Part shown: in pieces, positions 17,693-24,230 of the stretch
Numbering within the stretch: position 1 is the stretch's first letter
Layout of the letters: every line of letters begins with the position of its first letter
NCBI RefSeq assembly: GCF_019793435.1
Contig: NZ_JAILYH010000020.1
Coordinates: 85,108-149,107 of the forward strand
Direction of reading: 5' to 3'
Length of the DNA: 64,000 nt
DNA from: Rhizobium redzepovicii
GTDB lineage: Bacteria > Pseudomonadota > Alphaproteobacteria > Rhizobiales > Rhizobiaceae
The notes under the pieces: generated by a model
Databases searched by the model: none
Told to the model about the DNA's origin: nothing
What the model saw: the letters and a program-made list of their open reading frames with translations, nothing else
Program-made: the position numbers and the translations under genes

Positions 17693-19348
17693 ATGAGCAA
17701 TGCGACCGAAGAGCTTCCGGACGACCTTGCCAGTGCGCTTGCACTGCTGGCCCAGGAACGCGCTCGACGTGTCGCAGCCGAAGCAGAAGCAGCGACCTCC
17801 AAGGCAGAAGCCGCCAGCGCAAAGGCACTCGTATCGCATTCCGAGGCGCTGATCGCGCGGCTGAAGCTGGAGATCGACAAGGTTCGCCGTGCACTCTACG
17901 GCAGCCGGTCCGAGCGCAAGGCGCGGCTCCTGGAGCAGATGGAACTGCAGCTCGAGGAGTTGGAAGCGGACGCCGGTGAAGATGAACTGGCGGCGGAGAT
18001 CGCAGCCAAAGCTTCAGCCGTCAAAGCCTTCGAGCGCAAGCGTCCGTCACGCAAGCCCTTTCCCGAACACCTGCCGCGTGAGCGCGTCGTAATCGCCGCT
18101 CCCACGAATTGCGCCTGTTGTGGATCGGTTAAACTGTCGAAGCTTGGCGAAGACATTACCGAGACCTTGGAAGTCATCCCGCGTCAGTGGAAGGTCATCC
18201 AGACGGTGCGGGAGAAGTTCACCTGCCGCGAGTGTGAGAAGATCACGCAGTCACCCGCACCCTTCCATGTGACACCCCGCGGTTTTGCCGGGCCGAACCT
18301 GCTGGCGATGATCCTGTTTGAGAAGTTCGCCCAGCACCAGCCGCTCAATCGCCAGAGCGAGCGCTACGCCCGCGAGGGCGTCGACCTCAGCTTGTCGACG
18401 CTGGCCGATCAGGTTGGAGCATGTGCCGCGGCGTTGAAGCCCATTCACTCCCTGATCGAGGCGCATGTCCTTGCTGCCGAACGTCTGCACGGCGACGACA
18501 CGACCGTGCCTATCCTGGCCAAGGGAAAGACCGATACGGGCCGCATCTGGACCTATGTCCGGGACGATCGGCCGTTCGGAGGGCTCTCTCCGCCGGCGGC
18601 CCTTTACTATGCCTCGCGGGACCGACGGCAGGAGCATCCGGAGCGCCACCTGAAGACCTTCAACGGCATTCTGCAGGCGGACGCCTATGGCGGCTACAAT
18701 CCGCTGTTCAAGGTTGATCGCGATCCAAATCCTCTAAGGCAGGCGTTTTGTTGGGCACACTCGCGGCGTAAGTTCTTCGTGCTCGCCGACATCGCCGCAA
18801 ATGCCAAGCGTGGAAAGAATGCCGCGCCGATCTCGCCTATGGCGCTCGAAGCCGTCAAACGGATCGACGGCCTGTTCGATATTGAGCGCGAGATCAACGG
18901 GCTTACGGCCGATCAACGCCTGGAGCGTCGCCGGAGAGACTGTCTGCCACTCGTCGATGATCTGCAGGTCTGGCTTCAAACCGAGCGGGCAAAGCTCTCA
19001 CGCAGTTCTCCGGTGGCGGAGGCGATCGACTACATGCTCAAGCGCTGGGATGGCTTCACATCATTTCTGCAGGACGGCCGGATTTGCCTGACGAATAATG
19101 CGGCAGAGCGAGCGCTCAGAGGCTTTGCGCTCGGCAGAAAATCCTGGCTCTTCGCCGGATCAGACCGCGGTGCAGATCGTGCGGCCTTCATGGCCACATT
19201 GATTATGACGGCAAAACTCAACGACATCGATCCGCAGGTGTGGCTGGCCGACGTTCTTGCCAGCATCGCTGATACGTCGATTACCAGGCTGGAGCAGTTG
19301 CTTCCGTGGAATTGGACGCCGCCGACCGTCAACGCTCAAGCGGCCTGA
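17693..19348 (+). CDS. tnpC: IS66 transposase TnpC
   Basis: 551 residues. The N terminus is an Ala/Glu-rich coiled coil (about 10-90), then a Cys-containing zinc-binding region (CACCGSVK near 140 and CRECEK near 180), then the DDE catalytic domain. Candidate acidic residues are in LHGDDTTVP (about 265), QADAYGGY (about 328) and NNAAERALRG (about 471). The C-terminal IS66_C domain is present. Length and order match functional IS66 transposases. Confidence 0.95.
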   Translation: MSNATEELPDDLASALALLAQERARRVAAEAEAATSKAEAASAKALVSHSEALIARLKLEIDKVRRALYGSRSERKARLLEQMELQLEELEADAGEDELAAEIAAKASAVKAFERKRPSRKPFPEHLPRERVVIAAPTNCACCGSVKLSKLGEDITETLEVIPRQWKVIQTVREKFTCRECEKITQSPAPFHVTPRGFAGPNLLAMILFEKFAQHQPLNRQSERYAREGVDLSLSTLADQVGACAAALKPIHSLIEAHVLAAERLHGDDTTVPILAKGKTDTGRIWTYVRDDRPFGGLSPPAALYYASRDRRQEHPERHLKTFNGILQADAYGGYNPLFKVDRDPNPLRQAFCWAHSRRKFFVLADIAANAKRGKNAAPISPMALEAVKRIDGLFDIEREINGLTADQRLERRRRDCLPLVDDLQVWLQTERAKLSRSSPVAEAIDYMLKRWDGFTSFLQDGRICLTNNAAERALRGFALGRKSWLFAGSDRGADRAAFMATLIMTAKLNDIDPQVWLADVLASIADTSITRLEQLLPWNWTPPTVNAQAA

Positions 19349-19373
19349 CCTGCGGCCTTCACCGGAGGCTTAC

Positions 19374-19381
19374 TTTGCTGA
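19374..19381. repeat. Target-site duplication, right copy
   Basis: TTTGCTGA, identical to 16810-16817. Removing one copy and the element rebuilds the pre-insertion sequence. Confidence 0.93.
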
Positions 19382-19421
19382 AGGCGGTCGGCCGATTGGA
19401 ATGCTCCATCAGACCTCAACT

Positions 19422-19680
19422 TACCGGCAGCAAGGACTGCAGGTTCGATAGCTTCTTTTCGTGGATGAGGATATACGGATCCTCGAACTCTACCCGCATC
19501 TTGTCCTGGTTGGCGACGAAGTAGGGGCTGAGGTACGGGTCGAATGCATGCGCGCGAAGACTACGAGTTTGGTCTCGGCGGTCTTGGCTTCCTCGACGAA
19601 ATGGCACTCTCGTTGCTAACCTTCTCCATTGCGTCGACGAGGAACGGCCGCGCAAGGTCGATGCCACGCTTCGGGTCCAT
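19422..19680 (-). pseudogene. groEL: Degenerate groEL (chaperonin) fragment
   Basis: On the minus strand three short frames line up with GroEL. One starts at 19680 with MDPKRGIDLA and, after what looks like a deletion, continues DAMEKVSNE. A second frame gives VEEAKTAETKL. A third gives YLSPYFVANQDKMRVEFEDP and then ILIHEKKLSNLQSLLPV. Intact GroEL contains these blocks in one frame in the apical-domain region. There are therefore at least two frameshifts and an internal deletion, and the 5' and 3' ends of the gene are missing. It cannot encode a chaperonin. It lies directly right of the IS66 insertion. Confidence 0.85.
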
Positions 19681-19681
19681 C

Positions 19682-19938
19682 GATTCATCCCGGACGCTCC
19701 CGCCTTGCGTAATAGACTGGATTTTTCATTTCTGCCTGGGTTTCAAACCTGTCTCGCCGTGGTGTTGCTGCATCCCGTCCTGCCCCGGCTTTTGGTCCTG
19801 CCAGGCTCGCGCTGCCCGCAACGGCTTTGCCGTCCTTCACTTCGTTGCGGCCCTGCGGGTGCTGGCCGCACTTGCAGCCTGGCTTTTGGACCGCCGTAGC
19901 AGGTCGCGATGGCCGCGACCTCGAACGGAGGTTCAGAG
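19682..19938. other. Region between the groEL relic and ardC
   Basis: No gene recognised. Several short frames overlap but none has a family match. GAGGTTCAGAG before 19939 serves as the ardC ribosome site. Confidence 0.4.
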
Positions 19939-20859
19939 ATGAACAGGCAGCAATCCAATCAACGATCCGATATCTACAGCCGCATCACCACCAAGATCAT
20001 CGCCGATCTCAAACAGGGCGTCCGTCCATGGACCAAGCCATGGACGACGGGAGGCTGGACAGCCGAGGTCAGCCGGCCACTGCGCCACAATGGCCAACCC
20101 TACACCGGCATCAATGCTCTGCTCCTCTGGTCTGAAGCCATCGCCCGCGGCTTTGCATCACCAAGGTGGATGACGTTTCGCCAGGCAATCGAGCTCGGCG
20201 GCGCCGTCCGCAGGGGCGAAACCGGCACGACCGTCGTCTTCGCCAGCTCTTTCATCCGCGCCGAGACGACGGAGACAGGCGCCGAAATCGAACGCGACAT
20301 CCCCTTCCTGAAAACCTACACCGTGTTCAACACCGACCAGATCACCGGCCTTGATGGCCTTGCCCATTCCATCGCGCCTGACCAGGATTGGATGAGCCGC
20401 ATCGGTGCTGCCGGCCGCTTCTTTGCCAATACCGGCGCCCTGATCCGCCATGGAGGATCGGCGGCCTATTATGCTGCTGCCCGTGACTACATCCAGATGC
20501 CGTGCTTCGACGCCTTCCGGGACGATGCATCCTATGTCGCCGTTCTCAGTCACGAGATGACGCACTGGACCGCTGCACCGCGAAGGCTCGATCGGGATCT
20601 CAGCCGCTATGCGAAAGACAGGAGCGAACGCGCCCGCGAAGAGCTCATTGCCGAACTCGGCAGCTGCTTTCTCTGCGCCGATCTTGGTATCGTCCCCGAG
20701 CTCGAACCACGCCCCGACCATGCAAGCTATCTCGATGACTGGCTCAAGGTTCTCGGCAGCGACAAGCGTGCCATCTTTTCAGCGGCAGCTCATGCCCAGC
20801 GCGCGGTCGACTATCTGCATGACTTGCAGCCGGACCTCAACGAGGAGGAGGCGGCGTGA
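19939..20859 (+). CDS. ArdC-like antirestriction protein (ssDNA-binding plus zincin domain)
   Basis: 306 residues. The N-terminal third (about 8-130) matches the ArdC ssDNA-binding domain (YSRITTKIIADLKQG, PWTKPW, YTGINALLLW, ETGTTVVF). The C-terminal half is a zincin-like metallopeptidase domain with SHEMTHW (HExxH) near residue 205 and downstream EELIAELGSCFL supplying the third ligand. ArdC of plasmid pSa protects incoming DNA from restriction endonucleases. The start ATG 19939 has GGTTCAGAG upstream. It is a typical passenger of conjugative plasmids and probably helps establishment in recipients. A GTG frame overlapping its stop soon runs into unrelated sequence. Confidence 0.88.
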   Translation: MNRQQSNQRSDIYSRITTKIIADLKQGVRPWTKPWTTGGWTAEVSRPLRHNGQPYTGINALLLWSEAIARGFASPRWMTFRQAIELGGAVRRGETGTTVVFASSFIRAETTETGAEIERDIPFLKTYTVFNTDQITGLDGLAHSIAPDQDWMSRIGAAGRFFANTGALIRHGGSAAYYAAARDYIQMPCFDAFRDDASYVAVLSHEMTHWTAAPRRLDRDLSRYAKDRSERAREELIAELGSCFLCADLGIVPELEPRPDHASYLDDWLKVLGSDKRAIFSAAAHAQRAVDYLHDLQPDLNEEEAA

Positions 20860-20969
20860 GCCGTCTCCTTCTTAGCCACCCGGACGCCGCCCACTGCCGC
20901 GACCCGACGGCCGCAAGCTCCTATCCCGCGAACCGGCGTCTAAAATCGTCAGGCATTGACCTCGCGCAG

Positions 20970-21152
20970 CTAGTGGGGCGTGTTCACCGGCATATTGAAG
21001 TGACGCGCGAAGTATTCCGACGGCGTCGTCATGCGGCCCGTGGTGAGAACCAGCGCATCCCCTCGACCGTCGATGCTGAAAATCACGCGACTGTGCAGGC
21101 TTGCAACCTCCTCCGGCAGATCCTCCCTTAGCATCGCGATGGCGGAAGCCAT
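20970..21152 (-). CDS. Possible C-terminal gene fragment, unrecognised
   Basis: A minus-strand frame continuing from about 21240 to a TAG at 20970 reads like a real protein (VLVRPRRTMASAIAMLRED, then VIFSIDGRGDALVLTTGR and TPSEYFARHF). An internal ATG at 21152 gives 60 residues. No upstream start exists before a stop, so it is either a short gene or the tail of a broken one. Family unknown. Confidence 0.3.
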   Translation of the reverse strand: MASAIAMLREDLPEEVASLHSRVIFSIDGRGDALVLTTGRMTTPSEYFARHFNMPVNTPH

Positions 21153-21239
21153 CGTCCGCCGAGGGCGAACGAGAACGATGTCCCGCGCGAACGAGTCGTC
21201 GTGCGTAGCATCGAGAGAAGCGTTGATGACAGCGGGTCG

Positions 21240-21494
21240 TCGGATGATCTATTTGGAACTAGCAAAAAATATTGCTTTGATAAATTTGCGCTGACAGCTT
21301 TGGCCGCGGCCTCAACACGAGCGGGTGCCTGCAGCCGCTGGCGCGCATTGGAAAGATGGAGGCGGACGGTTTGAATGGATAAGTTTCAGTCTCCTATGGA
21401 TAGCACCGTCACTATCGCCGTCGGATAAAAGCTGCAAACAACGTCTTTCCTGTTTCGTCAGATCCTGCCTGGGATTAGCGATCTCTCCGTCCAA
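21240..21494 (-). pseudogene. Broken LuxR-type DNA-binding domain
   Basis: On the minus strand one frame gives LTKQERRCLQLLSDGDSDG, the start of a LuxR helix-turn-helix. After a frameshift the neighbouring frame continues IQTVRLHLSNARQRLQAPAR followed by VEAAAKAV. Together these match the C-terminal DNA-binding domain of LuxR-type regulators. No autoinducer-binding domain is recognisable upstream. The gene is a relic of a quorum-sensing-type or orphan LuxR regulator beside the transfer operon. Confidence 0.7.
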
Positions 21495-21576
21495 ACGCGT
21501 TGGACCCGTTCATGAAATCTGTTTTCGCTTGGCGCGTAATGCCGGATAGACACTGGAGAGCCAACCATCGGCGCCC

Positions 21577-21894
21577 TCACCGGTAGGTCATGTTCCAGCC
21601 GAGTTCGCCGGTGCGCAACGCGCTCCATATGCTGAGCGGCGACGGAGATAGGGAACGCACGGGCGGGGGCAGTCGGTCCCGCCTCCCTTGACGGCCGCTA
21701 TGCTGAGGCTCCTGCGGCTGCCCTTGTTCCGCCCTTAGCGTGGCGAGAATTCCCGAAATCCGCCTCACGGCGCCGCTATGCTGATTTCTCCGATACTCTT
21801 CATTGTTTGATTGCAACCCGCCTGCGGACGGGTTGCCTGATCGTCCCTGATGACTACCGGCAGCCATGCGATCGGGCTGGCGGATGATTCGCAT
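21577..21894 (-). CDS. Hypothetical protein downstream of the RctA-like gene
   Basis: A 105-residue frame starting ATG 21894, 27 bases after the regulator stop, with GGAGTGAG as a possible ribosome site. It is rich in Arg, Gln and Ser and has no recognisable domain. Tight spacing suggests co-transcription with the regulator. It may also be a chance frame. Confidence 0.35.
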   Translation of the reverse strand: MRIIRQPDRMAAGSHQGRSGNPSAGGLQSNNEEYRRNQHSGAVRRISGILATLRAEQGQPQEPQHSGRQGRRDRLPPPVRSLSPSPLSIWSALRTGELGWNMTYR

Positions 21895-21920
21895 CTCACT
21901 CCATTAAAGCCGAAGATCAG

Positions 21921-22292
21921 TCAGTTTAACCCCGCCTCCTGGCTGGCGCGGAAAGAGCTCAGCTTGCTCAGGAGGTCCTGAGAGATCTCGAATTGCCGCG
22001 CCGTCCCCCGGCCCATGGCGTTCTTCCCCATCGTCTCCACCAGCATTCCCCGCTTTACCAAAAGGTCGACCGTCTCCTTCACACCGCTGCGTGTTAGCTC
22101 GGTAATCTCAATTATATTAGAGAGGGTTAGCTTCTGATGGGCCTGAGTCATCGTATAGAGGATCGTCATCATGCCGATCTGCTTCAGCCTCGCCTGCGGG
22201 GTCTCGTCCTCCAGCGGATGGTCGAGGATCTCATGGAGAATGAGTCCCGAGAAGGCAAGGTTGTGCCATTGCGTTTTAATCGCGCTTGTCAT
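21921..22292 (-). CDS. rctA: RctA-like winged-helix repressor of conjugation genes
   Basis: 123 residues with a MarR-like winged helix: a helix near 44-58, the segment LTLSNIIEITELTRSGVKET (recognition helix, about 56-75), then a wing LVKRGMLVETMGKNAMGRG. It is divergent from the trbM-like/virB operon. In rhizobial symbiotic plasmids of the pSymA and pRet42d type, RctA is a small winged-helix protein encoded near virB that represses virB and traA; the assignment here rests on fold, size and location, not on a sequence search. The AT-rich region 22293-22390 between the divergent genes presumably holds its operator. Confidence 0.6.
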   Translation of the reverse strand: MTSAIKTQWHNLAFSGLILHEILDHPLEDETPQARLKQIGMMTILYTMTQAHQKLTLSNIIEITELTRSGVKETVDLLVKRGMLVETMGKNAMGRGTARQFEISQDLLSKLSSFRASQEAGLN

Positions 22293-22390
22293 GTCATTTA
22301 ACTATGTTATATACGACAGTATAAACGCGGGCAGGCAGATTGAGTCTCCCGAAACGCAATAGGGCGCCATCGTCTCGAAGGATCCTGTTC
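22293..22390. promoter_or_regulatory. Divergent promoter region of rctA-like gene and virB operon
   Basis: This 98-bp region is AT-rich at its left end (22293-22325), unlike its neighbours. TATA and TATA flank an 8-base centre in TATATACGACAGTATA, a short imperfect dyad near 22307-22322 suitable for a dimeric repressor. Start points cannot be fixed. Confidence 0.45.
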
Positions 22391-22927
22391 ATGAAAAGCC
22401 TTCTCCTGAATTCACTGCTTACGGTCTGCTTCGTTGCGCCACCCTATCTTATTTTCGGCAGTAAAGCGCGGGCCGAGGATTGGGGATGCCAGGTTATTCT
22501 ATGCCTTTCCAATCCCGGCGGGCCGACGCAATATGCAGAATGCCGGCCGCCGATCCAGAAGCTGTGGCGGGAGCTTGCCGAGGGGCACTCATTCCCGACC
22601 TGTAGCGGCGTCGGTTTTCAGAGTTCGCGGCCTGGCTATGAACCCTATTATTGCGATGCGGGGTACAAGCTCACGACTGATAGCGGTCGCGGCGGTCGGC
22701 AAGCAACCTGCGTATCGACATCGCCGCAGCCGGTGAGCAACAGCCTCTGCTGGGATGGGAACGACTATACTTCCCGCGACAATTCGGTCCTGTCGCCACA
22801 TTGGCAGCGCGTGGACGGGCACCGCCAGTGCATCGGCTATCCGACAACGCGCCCGAATGTGCGATCGCAGCCGCACTATGTCGATGTCACCATCGACGGC
22901 GCCGGTAAACAGCGCGTTTGGTATTGA
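22391..22927 (+). CDS. TrbM/KikA-like periplasmic protein of the conjugation operon
   Basis: 178 residues starting at ATG 22391, chosen because a signal peptide follows (MKSLLLNSLLTVCFVAPPYL, cleavage probably after ARA). The mature start DWGCQVILCLSNPGGP and a downstream ECRPPIQKLWREL resemble the TrbM/KikA family of plasmid transfer proteins. The mature part is Cys-rich, fitting periplasmic disulphides. It is the first gene of the operon, directly before virB1. Function within the channel is not established. Confidence 0.7.
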   Translation: MKSLLLNSLLTVCFVAPPYLIFGSKARAEDWGCQVILCLSNPGGPTQYAECRPPIQKLWRELAEGHSFPTCSGVGFQSSRPGYEPYYCDAGYKLTTDSGRGGRQATCVSTSPQPVSNSLCWDGNDYTSRDNSVLSPHWQRVDGHRQCIGYPTTRPNVRSQPHYVDVTIDGAGKQRVWY

Positions 22928-22930
22928 CCG

Positions 22931-23572
22931 ATGGGTGCTGCATTCGTCGAAATCGCGCAAACCTGCGCGCCGATGGTTCAGGTGGAGACGCTGGCCGGCA
23001 TTGTCAGCCTTGAGAGCCGGTTTCAGCCCTTCGCCATCCGCATCAACAGCGGCCCACCACTCGCTGCTCAACCCGCATCGAAGGCGGAGGCGATCGAGGT
23101 CACGACGTCTCTGATTGCCGATCACCAGGATATTCAGATCGGGCTCGGCGGTATCGCGATAGAGGCGCTTCAAAAATTGAAGCTATCCGTCGCCGACGCC
23201 TTCGATCCCTGCATGAACCTCAAGGCCACGGCTACGCTTCTCGACGGATACTACCGCGCCGCATTACGCGCGGGGGATCCGGCTCAGGCCGAAAGGGTGA
23301 TGCTCCAGTCCTATTATGGCCGCGATGATCGATCCCTCGGCGCCATGGTCAAATATGACGAGCAGGTACGCCAGGAAGTAAAGCAGTTATCGCCGACGCT
23401 TGCCTCGCTCACCATCGGCGAACGAGGTGACCAGGCCGGGTCTGGCGTGCCGACGCAAGATGAGGCGCCGCCGGCGCTTGCGAAACAATCCTCCCAAACC
23501 GCTGAGGCCGCATCCTGGGATGTTTTCAGCTCAGGGCGGCGATCCACGGTTCTCGTTTTCCAGAATGATTGA
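22931..23572 (+). CDS. virB1: VirB1 lytic transglycosylase
   Basis: 213 residues. The SLT domain spans about 5-150: catalytic Glu in SLESRFQPFAIRIN near residue 29 and the GLGGIAIEAL block near 75, where canonical enzymes have GLGQIN. It opens the peptidoglycan for assembly of the type IV secretion channel. No strong signal peptide is visible at this start. The C-terminal 60 residues are low-complexity. It begins four bases after the trbM-like stop. Confidence 0.88.
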   Translation: MGAAFVEIAQTCAPMVQVETLAGIVSLESRFQPFAIRINSGPPLAAQPASKAEAIEVTTSLIADHQDIQIGLGGIAIEALQKLKLSVADAFDPCMNLKATATLLDGYYRAALRAGDPAQAERVMLQSYYGRDDRSLGAMVKYDEQVRQEVKQLSPTLASLTIGERGDQAGSGVPTQDEAPPALAKQSSQTAEAASWDVFSSGRRSTVLVFQND

Positions 23573-23586
23573 TCGGAGCAAAGTGA

Positions 23587-23886
23587 ATGATCTCCAAAGC
23601 CAGCCTTCGCCCCTTTGCCGCATCCACGCTGATGGCGGCCGCCATTGTCATCTGCCTGGTCGAGCCGGCCTTCGCCCAGGCCGCCGGCATCGAAACCGTG
23701 CTGCAGAACATCGTCGACATGCTGACCGGCAATATCGCCCGTCTGCTGGCGGTCATCGCCGTCATCATCATCTGCATTGCCTGGATGTTTGGCTACATGG
23801 ATTTGAGGCGGGCCGGCTTCTGGATTATCGGGATCGGCGGCATTTTTGGCGCCACCGAGCTGGTCAACACCATCGTCGGAGGCTGA
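23587..23886 (+). CDS. virB2: VirB2 major pilin
   Basis: 99 residues with a long signal peptide (cleavage probably after FAQA) and two hydrophobic helices (about 50-70 and 80-95) separated by a short basic loop (MDLRRAG). Size and topology match VirB2/TrbC cyclic-type pilins. It forms the conjugative pilus. Confidence 0.9.
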   Translation: MISKASLRPFAASTLMAAAIVICLVEPAFAQAAGIETVLQNIVDMLTGNIARLLAVIAVIIICIAWMFGYMDLRRAGFWIIGIGGIFGATELVNTIVGG

Positions 23887-23891
23887 CGGGC

Positions 23892-24230
23892 ATGGCAAAC
23901 GCTCCCAGCCTCGAAGAAGACATCCTGTTCCTCGCCTGCACCCGCCCGGCGACGATCGCAGGCGTGACGATGGAGGCGATGGGCGTCAACATCATGCTGA
24001 CGACCATTCTCTACATCACAGCGGGGTCGATCGCCTATGCGCTGATCGGCGTCGTCTTCCACGTCGTGTTCCGGGCGCTCGTCAAGCACGACCACAACAT
24101 GTTTCGGATCCTGATTGCGTGGATCGAAACCCGTGGCCGCTCCCGCAATGCCGCCTATTGGGGCGGCGCCACGCTCTCGCCTCTGACGCTCACCCGACGT
24201 TATGACGAAAGGGATCTCAGCTTTGTCTAA
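23892..24230 (+). CDS. virB3: VirB3 inner-membrane protein
   Basis: 112 residues starting ATG 23892. Hydrophobic segments near 15-35 and 40-62 and the ending LTRRYDERDLSFV are typical of VirB3, which works with VirB4 in pilus biogenesis. It overlaps the virB4 start by 29 bases. Confidence 0.88.
   Translation: MANAPSLEEDILFLACTRPATIAGVTMEAMGVNIMLTTILYITAGSIAYALIGVVFHVVFRALVKHDHNMFRILIAWIETRGRSRNAAYWGGATLSPLTLTRRYDERDLSFV

Larger units (their letters stand above)
16818..19373 (+). mobile_element. Complete IS66-family insertion sequence (2556 bp)
   Basis: Both ends carry imperfect inverted repeats starting GTAAGC: the left end at 16818-16839 and the right end, read on the minus strand, from 19373 to about 19352, share at least 18 of 22 bases. 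The flanks are the same 8 bases, TTTGCTGA, at 16810-16817 and 19374-19381, the 8-bp target duplication typical of IS66. Inside are the three standard genes tnpA, tnpB and tnpC in order and apparently intact. The perfect duplication indicates a fairly recent insertion and no later rearrangement between the ends. Confidence 0.95.

Noticed and set aside
17537..17839. Minus-strand frames within the IS66 element
   Set aside because: They are antisense to tnpB and tnpC, which are intact.
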